NCBI RefSeq assembly: GCF_009905375.1
Contig: NC_133648.1
Coordinates: 306,110,565 to 306,174,564 of the forward strand
DNA length: 64,000 nt
From: Apium graveolens
Lineage: Eukaryota; Streptophyta; Magnoliopsida; Apiales; Apiaceae
Direction: 5' to 3'
In this document: in pieces, positions 35,374 to 46,061 of the stretch
Numbering within the stretch: the first letter of the stretch is position 1
Layout: every line of letters begins with the position of its first letter
Notes under the pieces: model-generated
Told to the model about the DNA's origin: nothing
Seen by the model: only the letters and a program-made list of their open reading frames with translations
The model's database searches: none
Program-made: the position numbers and the translations under genes

Positions 35374-35945
35374 GCATCTATCATGAAGCAACTGAATGAT
35401 AGATTGGAGAAAATTGAGGTCAAGGAAGACTCCAAAAGGAAAAATAACAGGAATGGGAAAGTTAGAATTAACAAATATAACAATTACACACCTGATAAAT
35501 ATGCACCTAGAAAAATATATGTTAAGTGTGGTAGGGTTAATCATTTGTCTGTTAATTACAAATCTGCTATGCCTGCACCCATGTCTGCACCTCCCTCATT
35601 TCCTAACATACCCACAATGCCTATGAATGTTTTGTCTGCACAAATTTTGAATGCACAATTTGCTAATATGTCATTTGTACAAAATCCTTACTATGCTGCA
35701 TTCAATATGCCTCAAATGCCATTTAGCATGCCATAGTGGAATAACATGTTTGCACATAATATTCCATTTCATGTTAACCAACCTTTGCATGATAATTCTG
35801 CAGTTAAGAATGGTTTTCAAAGCCCCACTCTAATGAGCAAGGTTGAATCTCAATCATCTAAGTCAAGTGAGGAAAATTCCAAGAAACCTAAAAAGAAGGC
35901 TAACAAGACAGGAACCAAGGAAACTTGGGTACCAAAATTAACTTG
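35374..35945 (+). pseudogene. Copia element gag-protease linker, degenerate
   Basis: Fragments include a second Cys/His-like patch (YVKCGRVNHLSVN, degenerate) and a Met/Pro-rich low-complexity stretch (MPAPMSAPPSFPNIPTM, later repeated MPQMPFSMP). It ends with GTKETWVPKLT before the protease. A long linker of this kind is usual in SIRE-type copia elements. Confidence 0.65.
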
Positions 35946-35956
35946 ATTTGATTTTG

Positions 35957-36480
35957 ATGTGTGAAGGGAATAAAAAGAGTCTATGGTATCTAGACAGTGG
36001 ATGCTCAAGGTACATGACTGGAGACTTTACCATGCTCACTAAGTTAAAGGAGAGAGCTGGCACAAGTATTACTTTTGGAGATGACAGTAAAGGGTATACT
36101 GCGGGAAATGGCTTGATTTCTAAGGAGAATGTCATCATTGAATAAGTTGCTCTAGTGAATAGACTCAAACACAATCTTATGAGTGTCAGCCAACTATATG
36201 ATAAGGGCTACTCTATAACCTTCAATTTAGAAGCCTGTGTTGTTATAAATAATAAGATCAACAAAGTGGTTCTCATAGGAGTGAGAAAAGGAAATGTGTA
36301 TCTAGCTGATTTCAACTCATCAAATGCAGATTCCATCACTTAACTTTTCAGCAAAACAAGTCAAGATGAAAGTTGGCTATGGCACAGGAAGCTGTCTCAT
36401 TTGAACTTCAAGACTATGAATGAACTAGTCAGGAAAGACCTATTAAGAGGCATTCCTCAAGTTGAGTTCCCAAACGTAGA
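35957..36480 (+). pseudogene. Copia element protease and GAG-pre-integrase domain, truncated
   Basis: WYLDSGCSRYMTGD is the copia protease active site (catalytic Asp kept). It is followed by FGDDSKGYTAGNG, NRLKHNLMSVSQLYDKGYS, and the GAG-pre-integrase motif WLWHRKLSHLNFKTMNEL. Stops occur at about 36142 and 36343. Similarity ends near 36480, before integrase, where unrelated LTR-like DNA begins. Confidence 0.85.
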
Positions 36481-36485
36481 TTTAT

Positions 36486-38228
36486 TTATCGATTAAAACT
36501 CGCAATCTCCGGATCTATCTAACTATCCAAGCCATTTTTTAGAATTCGAAGCCAAACTAAATTTTCGGTGAACTTCGATCATCTCTCTCTCTCCGGCTTT
36601 GCTTCCTCCGTGTTTGCCGTAACCACAACATCGCCACCACCACCAACGGTGGCGGCTCTCTGTTTTTCCGACGGAGCCTCGACATACCTAAAACACACCC
36701 CTCTTCTCCCTTGTTTCCGTCGGTTCTCTCCACCAAGATGACCGTATCGATCTCCTCATTTGATCTCTTCTCTTTTCCTCTTCATCCCGATGTCATTTAC
36801 CCCTATCCCGCTACCTTCACCGTCACCAGAAACGGACGAGGTGGTGACCCTCATTTCGGTGACTTTCCGGTAGTAAAACACTCATGGTTCCCTTTAGTTT
36901 TTAATCCTCAAGCAACTTACATCAATAATTTTACCAATCAATTACCAAAACAAAAAGGCCCAAATTTGGGCAATACCCGACCATAAACAAATTGAAATAA
37001 CCATTTCCAAATCTTTTATCAATAACACTCAATTAATTAATAGCCCTAGAACTTGTATTACTAGGCACAAACTAAAAAATTTCATATTCATAAAAATTAT
37101 ATAGTCTTACTCTTGTTCACAAAATAAATAAAACAATAATTAAATTTGATTTAAGTCGTTTATAAAATTAAAAGATAGATTAGAGTACTACCTTCTTGAT
37201 GATCATTTGCTGAGCGCCATAAAGCCTCTTGAAGATACTTCATTGTTAAACTTAAATTCGTAGGAAAATATTGATAGAGAAAATTTGGGATAATATGTGT
37301 GTGTTTTTGGTGTGTGATATTTTTATGTGCAAGTGAAAATGAGGATTTTGGTTTCACCAAAATATTTATATTCTTGGAAAAGATAAGTGTAGGGGTTTCT
37401 AGATTCTTCTAACCAAATCCTAAATAAAATAAAATAAAATAAATGTAAACTTCTAGAATGGTCTTCCCCAGCTTTCTCCCTTTAGTTGAAATAAAAAATA
37501 AAAATAAGGATTGAATAATTCTCCATATTTATGAAGAAATAAAATCTTGTAAATCTTAAAATTAATCAATCCTCTAAAAAAATTATCATTAATTATAATA
37601 TCGACGATAAATATGTACATATTTTAAACCCAATTTACCAAATAAAAGGATTGTGAATAAAATGCAAAAACGGAAAATTAACAGACTCGTATAAATTTCC
37701 CATTTACTCACGGCAAGACCAAAAATTAAATTAATAATATTATCGAGTATAACTTATTAAGACATTCTAATCTTTTAACCTCCAAACTAATTCGCACATC
37801 AAAAGCTAGAGAAAATAGTAATACTAATAATGATAAATAATTTATTTATATATTTATTTATTAGTATATTTTTTTAAAAAAATATTGCGGTCCTTTCACC
37901 AACTTAAGAATTAGTTAATAAATTAACAAAACCTCAAACGTAACCAATATCAAATACCACATTTCCTTGACTTTAATTGAATGATATATTCATCATAATA
38001 ATAATCATAACAATAATAGTAATAATAATAGGACTATTGCGTCTCCTTCTGCTACTAAGCCACTTTTAATAAAAATCTAATCTCGAAATTACTTGCAAAA
38101 TCTTTAGCGCGTTCTTACGATTCAAACATTTACTAAAATATTGATATATTCAACAATCCACTTAGGTTCACAAAATATATTTAACCGAACTATCGAGATA
38201 ACCTAATTAAAAATTTGTGGTCGTTACA
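36486..38228 (-). repeat. 3' LTR of element D (gypsy), left end uncertain
   Basis: The right end is defined: the minus strand reads PPT AAAGGGGGAAGAC then TGTAACGACC, the LTR start at 38228. A TATAAATA box is at 37370-37363. About 140 nt below its likely start, a short open stretch (MKYLQEALWRSANDHQEG) ends in AAG|GTAGTA, a donor-like site at 37192/37191. The left limit is only the end of the copia element. A plus-strand ORF at 36711-36986 shows no recognisable domain. Confidence 0.55.
37363..37370 (-). promoter_or_regulatory. TATA-like box in LTR of element D
   Basis: TATAAATA on the minus strand, about 860 bp into the LTR and followed by an A/C-rich leader. Confidence 0.5.
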
Positions 38229-38245
38229 GTCTTCCCCCTTTAAAG
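38229..38245 (-). other. Polypurine tract of element D
   Basis: The minus strand reads CCTTTAAAGGGGGAAGAC directly before the LTR start TGTAACGACC. Confidence 0.75.
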
Positions 38246-39480
38246 GATTCTGTCTTCGGAATCAACACTGTTAAACAAGTACAAGCAACTTTTATGCATC
38301 TCCTCCTCGAGTTCCCAAGTTATTTTCTCTATAACGTGATTTCTCCAAATAGCTTTGACCAAACTGACTTTCTTATTCTTTAACGATGCCCTTTCTGTCC
38401 TACAGTTAGTATATGTTGCTCCTCGTATGTCGAATCAGATTTTACTTCTATCGGCTCATAATTCAGTATATGTTGATCTTCGAGGCTGTAAGAATTTCGA
38501 ATAAGGATATGGAAAATGTCAAGAATATACTATAATTTAGGGGTTAACACTAATTGATGAGCACAACTCTAATATTTTCAAACTCTAAAATGGAACAATA
38601 TAACATAGGGTCAACTTGCCTCTCTTCCTGAAACCTAGTATACTCTCTTGCAACTTTGAAGTACTAACTATTCCAGGGGTCTTACACATTTCGAATATAC
38701 ATAAAAATTATTAAGTGTCAACCAAGGGAATTTGTAGGATCGATTGATAGGGAAAATAATTTATAAAAAGGTGAACTGAGAGATCAATATGATCATTGAA
38801 CTTTCATTACATTTTCATTAGAAAGATCATCAAAGTACACAAGGTGGCCGACCTTAAGTACTCTAATGACAAGAAATAGAACAACCAGTGGGGTCCCACT
38901 AGACCTCTATCACAGAGACAGATAGTCCTTTCCCCCATATAAATAAGGTTGTTCATCTCAATGATAACAGGGAATATATATAAAGATCAAGGGATGATGC
39001 AAGAAGGGTTCAAAATTACAAAACTATACAGAATGATATAAAAATAACCCTCTGAAAAATAGATGTTCCTTTCAAGGAATACATAAATATCATTGCAAAA
39101 ATTTGGATGAAGAAAATCACCAACCAAGGGTGAACCAATGTATTAACTCCTTTTTAAACCCTAGACACATCAACTTGTATCATATCTTAGGTGTATTTTT
39201 AACACGTGCTTACTATACTTTCAGTCTAAGTGTGATAAGGTATACTTAAATTATGCGTTGTGCCCAAGCATTCCTGGAAATTCTTTTAAAATCTCGAAGT
39301 AATATCAAACGTCAAAATTTGTTACTATCGACTTAGGGACTCCATGTCTCATTATAATCAACCTCGTATATACCAGTTTTCAAATTTATCAAAATGTTTC
39401 TCTCAGTGACTAGAAGCAGGTTTAGTTAGTCGATCTACAATATTACACATCACGTTATGATAAGCTCTTGTCCTTGATAC
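38246..39480 (-). pseudogene. Element D pol remnant (integrase region), heavily decayed
   Basis: No long frame survives, but nucleotide blocks match the integrase part of element C. Examples are the CTTCGGAATC start after the PPT (38254), TCTATCGGCTCATAATTCAG (38448) against C 41039, and TTTAGTTAGTCGATCTACAA plus CATCACGTTATGATAAGCTC (39420-39465) against C 41820-41865. It is shortened relative to C by deletions. Beyond about 39480 the similarity ends. Confidence 0.7.
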
Positions 39481-39559
39481 TCATAATCTTTTCTCTCGTC
39501 AATTAAGGATTCTTATCTTAATCCCTTTTCTAGACATTATCGAACCTCGATTCGACTCC

Positions 39560-40816
39560 GTATCGTCCCGGTTGTCCTTGATTTTTATCCCAAACGATTG
39601 CAAACTATCCCTACAGTCCATAAACAACAGAAATCCCATTCACCCAAACCCAGAACCCGTTCACCAGCCAAACTCCATTAAAACCGACGAAAGCTTTAAG
39701 CTATTCCTGCTATAATCCGATCTTAGCAAAAACAGTCCCAAAATAAACGTTTAAGGCACCAAATTAAATCTTTAAACTCCTATAATCTATGTATGCTACC
39801 ATAATCATCATTCAACAAAAGATAATCACAGAAAACTAAAACTCGGCTATATCAATCCTGGACTCAAACAATCAATATAAACATATAAATCCATTCCTCA
39901 GACAAAGATACAACTATATCCAACATCAAAACAACCAAACAATTACTTAAAATCAAAAACCGAATTCAAGATCAAGAATAATAAAAATCGATTTTAGCAA
40001 AAACCCAACCTCGATTTGTGATTTTGGTATCAAAAGATCCGTCTCCTCGAGAGGATTGATTTGGTTACTAGAGCTAAATCAGAGGATCAGTAAATCTCTC
40101 ACAATCACTATTTGATTTCCCAGCAAAACCAAGAACAAGAACTTCACCCCCACTGATTTTTTTTCAGAATTATTTATTTTTAATGATTATTTTATAATTA
40201 GTTAATAAAAATTTAGCTATTTATAGTAGTAATAAAAATACCCCTAATTAAAATTTAGGTCCTAATTATATCCCTAAATAAAATTAATTGGCCCCTAATT
40301 AACAATTTTTGGGTATTAATTTTTAATTTTAAATATATAACAAATATAAAATATATGCCGAAAATTCCCAAAGGTTGTGAATAATACTAAAATGCAAAGA
40401 AATGAAATACTAGATAATCCCATAATCCTATAAAAATATATATGTGATTTTTTGTGGGGCTTTTGACACCCGAAGGGGCCCGTAAAAGTCATTTTTCGCG
40501 AAATGAGATAATTTATAAAATGACTGGTTGTTCAGAATATCGACATGGTATAAGCTATACTAGGCAGAATAATGCCAATGATTTTATATGAATTATCAGC
40601 TATTAAAATACTATTTGGGCCGTACAACTTTTGATATAAAAGCTTTGAACTTATAATAAAGCACCCGATAATTTCCCGAAAAATATGCAGACAATACGAA
40701 ATACACGTAGCATATAACATCTAGGGTTTTATAACTCAATACACTTAATGACAAAATAAAACAAATAAATCAACTTTATTAGAATATAATACAAGCGTAA
40801 TTTCTCAGTCGTTACA
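39560..40816 (-). repeat. 3' LTR of element C (gypsy), left end approximate
   Basis: The minus strand begins TGTAACGACTGAGAAATTAC at 40816 right after the PPT. It carries TATAAATAG at 40225-40217 and a donor-like GAG|GTTGGG at 40010/40009, about 180 nt below the likely start. The left limit is where pol similarity of D stops. No gene is seen. Confidence 0.6.
40217..40225 (-). promoter_or_regulatory. TATA box in LTR of element C
   Basis: TATAAATAG on the minus strand, about 590 bp into the LTR, in the same relative place as in the A family. Confidence 0.55.
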
Positions 40817-40834
40817 TCCTTCCCACCTTAATAG
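40817..40834 (-). other. Polypurine tract of element C
   Basis: The minus strand reads CTATTAAGGTGGGAAGGA then LTR start TGTAACGACTG; a T interrupts the purine run (A has GGGGGG here). Confidence 0.7.
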
Positions 40835-40855
40835 GATTCTGTCCTTAGAATCCCG

Positions 40856-42335
40856 CTAAGAAAATAACTGGGGGTATCTTTTTAACATCTCAATTTCAAG
40901 TTCCCATGTTGACTCTTCAACTATAGGATTTCTCCACAAGACTCTTACTAGTGGTACAAATTTATTTCTCAATACTCTCTCCTGCCGATCTAGAAATCTT
41001 ATCGACTGCTCTATATAAGCCACATTATCTTGAATCTCTATCGGCTCATATTCTAGTACATGCCTCGAATCAGGATTATATCTCTTAAGCATTGATACAT
41101 GGAAGACATTACGAATATGTTGCATATGGGGCGGTAAGGCTAACTCGTATGCGACCTTTCCGACTTTCTTCAAAATTTCAAAGGGACCAACATATCGTGG
41201 CTTCAGTTTACCCTTACTGCCAAATCTGGTCAATCCCTTTCATGGTGATACTTTTAGTAGTACATGTTCCCCTTCTTGGTAATCCATATCCTTCCTGGTT
41301 TGATCTGCATATTTGCGTTATCAATTCTGTGCTGCTTCTAGTCGCTTTTGAATAAGTTCCACTTTCCTTTAGTCTGTTGAATCAGTTCTAGACCCAAAAT
41401 CTTATTTTCACCAACTTCATCCTCGTATATTGGTGATCTACATTTATTTCCGTATAAAGCTTCATAAGGTGGCATTCCAATACTCGCATGATAACTGTTG
41501 TTGTAAGAGAATTCCACTAGCGGTAAATGTTCATCGCAACTACCTTCAAAATCTAATGCACATACTCGGAGCATATCTTCAATTGTTTGGATTGTTCTTT
41601 CACTTTTTCCGTCCATTTATCGATGATAAGTGGTGCTTATATTTAGTTTAGTACCTAGGAATTCCTAAAATTGTTTCCAGAATCTCGAATTAAAACATGG
41701 ATCTCGATCAGATACGATTGATACAGGTACTCCATGTCGCATCACAATCTCCTTAAGATATAAGTGTACTAACTTATCGAGCGAAAATATCTCGTTGATT
41801 GGGAGAAAATGTGCTGGCTTTGTTAGTCTGTCGATAATAACCCAAATCGCATCATGGTTTGCTCTGGTTCTTGGAAGTCCTACCACGAAATCCATTGCTA
41901 GTTGTTCCCATTTCCATTCTAGAATATCCAGTGGTTGTAATAATCCGCTTGGACATTGATGCTCTGCTTTGACTCGTTGACACGTATAACATTTACTGAC
42001 CCATTCAGTTATTTCTTTCTTCATATCTGGCCACCAAAAGTTTTCCTTCAAATCTCTGTATATCTTGAGCTATGAGCGTCTCGTAAAATTTCTTCTTTAA
42101 ATTCTGGTGCATTGGGTATCCAGATCCTTGAAGAAAATTGTAAACTTCCTTTGTCATCTTTCTGACTTGTAATTTCTTTTCCTGTCAGGCTGTCATCTTC
42201 ATGATTCATTACTTTATCTTGACATCTTCTAATCTTTTCTAACAATTCTGGCTGAAAAGTCAATTCATAGTTCATTTCAGTGGATTTTTCTGGAGTACGA
42301 ATTTCAATTTCCAATTTATCAAACTCTCTGATCAA
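40856..42335 (-). pseudogene. Element C integrase, several frame breaks
   Basis: Pieces: 42335-42048 (end of RNase H/linker and start of the zinc finger, AHSSRYTEI), 42051-41665 ([45 protein letters not shown]), 41616-41338 ([29 protein letters not shown]) and 41233-40856 (RYVGPFEILKKVGKVAYELA; tail VRVLWRNPIVEESTWELE). Catalytic Asp, Asp and Glu are recognisable, but the frame is lost three times. Confidence 0.88.
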
Positions 42336-43010
42336 TTATTCTGAAGATGTTAACATATTTAATCTTTCTTTTCGACTTAATGGATCTGCTACAACGTTTG
42401 CTTTACCTGGATAATAGTTGATTCACACGTCGTAGTCTTTGATTAACTCTAGCCAACGTCGATGTCTCATGTTGAGTTCCTTCTGCGTAAAAATATATTT
42501 CAGACTTTTATGATCCGTGTATATTTTACATTTCTCGCCATAAAGATAATGTCTCAAGAGTTTCAGTACGAACACGATGGCGGCTAATTCCAGATCGTGT
42601 GTCGGATATTTCTGTTCATGAGGTTTGAGTTATCTAGAAGCATATGCAATTACGTTGTCGTGCTGCATTAATACACACCCTAGTCCTCGATAGAAGGCGT
42701 CACTGTAAATGATAAAATCTCATTGATCATCTGGTAGCACAAGTATATGTGCAGTTACTAGTCGATTCATCAACTCTTGAAAGCTTTCTTCAGATTTTTC
42801 ATTCCATGCGAACTTTTCGTTCTTCCGAGTCAACTTGGTTAATGGCGTTGCTATCTTCGCAAAGTCTTTAACAAATCTTCTAAATTAACAAGCCAATCCC
42901 AAGAAACTTCTAACCTCTGTCAGGGTCTTTGGTCTTTCCCAATTTAAAACAGCTTCATTTTTTGCTAGATCGACTTGAATTCCTTCAGTACTGATTATAT
43001 GACCTAAAAA
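42336..43010 (-). pseudogene. Element C RNase H region, degenerate
   Basis: No long frame, but the plus-strand text parallels element A 7900-8600 throughout: the HDL-A segment at 42590-42620, the [10 protein letters not shown] equivalent near 42500-42520, and the DALSRK equivalent near 42370-42395. It links the RT to the integrase pieces on the same strand. Confidence 0.75.
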
Positions 43011-43925
43011 TTATACTTCCTTTAACCAGAATTCGCATTTCAAAAAATTTGCATAAAGTTGTTCTTTTATTAAAATTTCCAAAGTGATCTTTAGGTGCTC
43101 CCCATGTTCCTCTTCAGTCTTTGAGTAGATCAAGATGTCATCAATAAATACAATTATAGATTTATGCAAATACTTTTTGAACACCTTGTTCATCAAATCC
43201 ATGAACATCGTTGGTGCATTGGTCAATCCAAATGTCATTATGAGGAATTTATAGTGTCCATATCTGGTTCGAAAAGTAGTATTAGGAATATCTTCCGCCT
43301 TCATCTTTAACTGGTGGTAACCTGACGTTTTATCAATCTTCGAAAACCATGCTACTCCCTTCAGTTGATCAAATAAATCATCGATCCATGGCAAAGGGTA
43401 TTTATTCTTGATAGTTAACATATTCAGCTCATGATAGTCGATACATAGTCGTATACAGCTGTCTTTCTTTTTCACAAACAATTCCGGTGCACCCCATGAG
43501 GATACAATAGGCCTTATAATTTCTTTATCTAGTAGATCTTGTAATTGGGTTTCCAGCTCTTTCATTTCAACTGGTACCATTCGATACGGAGCTTTCGAAA
43601 CTGGTTCAGTGTCTGGTGCCAGGTCAATAGTAAACTCGATCTCCCTATTCAGAGGTAGTCCTGGAAGTTCATTGGAAAAGAAATAAGGAAATTCACATAC
43701 CACAGGACTGTCTTCGATTTTCGGACTTGCCTTTTCCGTATCTAATACATAAGTGAGATAAACTTTACACCCTTGGCGTGATAATCGTTTAGTCTGCATC
43801 ATTATTAGGAACCTTTGCTTCTGTTTCTCGCCTTTAAATATTACCGTTGTATTTTCTTGAGTTCGCAGATTCACTTTCTTATTCACGCAATCAATCTGGG
43901 CATTATTACCGGCTAACCAGTCCAT
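43011..43925 (-). pseudogene. Element C reverse transcriptase
   Basis: An open frame of about 304 codons with [13 protein letters not shown] (protease end), the RT entry [65 protein letters not shown] and the active site FIDDILIYS. It is the longest intact RT frame of the gypsy elements here and stays open through the catalytic box, but a TAA separates it from the protease and frames are lost after 43011. Confidence 0.9.
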
Positions 43926-44306
43926 TTATAGAATAACATCAAATTCTCCCAACTTGAAAGGTATCAAGTCAACAGAGAAGTGATGTCCCGCTATTTCGAT
44001 ATCGCATCCTGGACACACTCGGTCTACGGAGACTTGATCATCATTCGCTAATTTTATAATTAGCGTCTCACCCAACTGTTGGATTTCAAAATATAACTTA
44101 TGAATAAATTCCTCATAAATAAAAGATCTTGTGTCTCCAAAATCAATCAATACTTTTGCATCTACAGAATTAACAAGAAGCGTACCTGCCACTACGTTTG
44201 GATTCTGCACAGCTTCTTTCATTGAAATATTAAAGGTCTTTGCCTTAGGCTGATTCTGCTGTGGTGGTGGAGGTAGTGCCAAGATTCTTGGAATACTGGC
44301 TGCCAT
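43926..44306 (-). pseudogene. Element C aspartic protease
   Basis: Open frame with VVAGTLLVNSVDAKVLIDFG then DTRSF: the catalytic Asp is present, but the following residues are F-G-D rather than S-G-A. It ends with [15 protein letters not shown] and a TAA where Gly is expected, after which the same frame continues as MDWL. Confidence 0.85.
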
Positions 44307-45373
44307 AGTTGCTCCTCTACAATCCTTAGAAATATGTCCCTTTCTTCAGCATTGAAAACAGGTAATCTCTGTCTTCCTTGTTAGGCATTCACCAGAACAG
44401 TGTCCCTTTTGCTTGCATTTGAAACACGTGACATTCAGCTTATTACAAATCCATGTATGTTTCCTTCCACATGTCTTGCAATCGGGTAGTGGTGGTCTGA
44501 TGATCCTTTGTTGGTTTGGGACTTAAAATCGGTTACCAGTTCTCTGATTGCGTTGCTCTATCCTTTTAAAAATTGTATTTTTCCGGGCTTGAAATCCCGG
44601 CCTCCTGTTGAAACGGTTCTGAAAACTTCCTTGTCCCTTCTCCTTTTGGGACTTCTCACTTTCCTCTTCAATAATCATGGCTTTCTGGACCACGGCTGTA
44701 TATGTAGTCAGTTCAAATACTGTCATTCTACTACGAATCCATGGATGCAATCCCTGTTGGAATCTCTTAGCCCATTTCTCATCAGTATCAACCTGTTCCG
44801 AAATAAACCTAGACAATTATGTAAACTTGGCTGCGGGTTATTGACATATTCCCTTGCTTTAAATCCAAGAATTTGATTTCCATCTGGTTCTTGATATAGC
44901 GGGGAAATACTTTTCCAAAACAAGCTCTGTGAATCTATCCCAAGTTATGACGGCATCGCCTTCTAGAGCTTTTATGAACTCCACCAGTAATTAGCTTCTC
45001 CCCTTAGGAAGTAACTAGAGAAATCTATTTTCTGATATGCTTCCACTTTTACATGTGCGAACGCATTTTCTATCTCCTTCAGCCATGCCCAAGCTTTAGT
45101 GGGATCTGATGTACCTTCAAATTCTGGAGGCTTTACCGACTGAAACTGTTTAAAAGTAACAACAGGTACAACTGGTGGTATTTGTGTCTCAAGATGAGGT
45201 GGTTGCTGTAACATCTACTGCCGGAACTGTTGTTGCTATTGCTACATTTGCTGCTGCATCATTACCATTTGCTGTTGCATTAGGTGAAACATTTGGTCCA
45301 TATGATGGTTATTGTTTTTCCCTTCAGTATTATCATTGGATGACTCAATTCTGGTCTTTCTTTTTGGTGCCAT
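44307..45373 (-). pseudogene. Element C Gag, with stops and frameshifts
   Basis: Start MAPKRKTRIESS at 45373, then a Met/Gln-rich stretch containing stop codons at former Gln positions. The gag domain follows (VVTFKQFQSVKPPEFEG; AWLKEIENAFAHVKV; FSSYFLRGEANYWW) with frame changes near 44972 and 44820, then [17 protein letters not shown]. Zinc knuckle remnants lie at 44330-44480 and no longer keep all Cys/His in one frame. Just upstream of the ATG the sequence TTATTATCAAAAA differs by one base from an AG acceptor, where elements A and B have CAG. Confidence 0.8.
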
Positions 45374-45779
45374 TTTTTGATAATAAAACAAACAGTTCTT
45401 TTAGTAACTTTGTTAAATGATTGAGTACAGATAAGAAATAATTTAACTTGTATTAAAATAGAAAATTTAAATAATTTAAAATTTTTAACAATTCATTTGA
45501 AATAATGTCGAATAGTCTGAACAATATCATTTTAAACACTTCAGTTATCTTTTTAAAATTAAACAAAATTTAAAAATATGAAAAGATTGTAAAATAACAA
45601 AGTTAAAATGAATGTTGTAAAGGCTGGAAATTAAATAAATGAAAAAAAGAGATTGAAAAAGGTTTATTTTATAAAACAAACACCACCCTCAACTATTAAT
45701 GATTGATACAAAAGGTCTATCATAACTGCTACCGATACAGGCCAAAAAGGGGTACTACACACATATCTAGTCTCGCTAT

Positions 45780-45931
45780 AACTATAGCTGCCTCTATATA
45801 CATATATCACATATGGTACGACATCTTTGTCTAACTGTCCGGCCTCAGAAACCCGGTGGAATATGATCTAACTCCTGACGGATCGTATAATGACTCGTAT
45901 ATTTTCTATTATTTTTATTATTATTTTAAAG
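45780..45931 (-). pseudogene. Possible remnant of the pre-gag ORF in element C
   Basis: The minus strand around 45880-45849 can be read RQELDHIPPGF followed by a stop, close to AAQLDHIPVGPF of the upstream ORF in element B and QELLHIM in element A, and it lies before gag as those do. The stretch is short and cut by element B at 45931, so it is only suggestive. Confidence 0.35.
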
Positions 45932-46056
45932 TGTAATAATTGAATAAATAATTAAATAAAATATGTGTATTAGTTTTGGTAGCAGTGTGTTGATTTTTAT
46001 TAATTATCTATGATTTATTGGTACAAAAGATTGGACTGTGTAATTAAGTATTGAGT

Positions 46057-46061
46057 CATAT
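46057..46061. repeat. Target-site duplication, left copy (CATAT), solo LTR
   Basis: CATAT directly left of the solo LTR, repeated at 49494-49498. Confidence 0.93.

Larger units (their letters stand above)
32678..36480 (+). mobile_element. Truncated Ty1/copia retrotransposon (element E)
   Basis: Plus-strand element with 5' LTR (32678-33486), iMet PBS (33489-33500), a copia gag with CCHC knuckle, protease, and the GAG-pre-integrase domain, where it stops (about 36480). Integrase core, RT, RNase H and 3' LTR are missing. Many stops interrupt the frames. The long gag region with a C-terminal extension suggests a SIRE/Maximus-like lineage, at moderate certainty. Confidence 0.85.
40817..45931 (-). 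mobile_element. Element C: Tekay/Del-like gypsy internal region, 5' end cut by element B
   Basis: Minus-strand gag-pol in the order gag (45373 down), protease, RT, RNase H, integrase, tail (40856). It is closely related to but distinct from A. Upstream of gag it runs only to 45931, where the LTR of the plus-strand element B begins, so its PBS and 5' LTR are not seen. Many stops and frameshifts. Confidence 0.85.

Noticed and set aside
36711..36986. 91-codon plus-strand ORF
   Set aside because: No recognisable domain, located in LTR-like DNA of a minus-strand element, ordinary composition.
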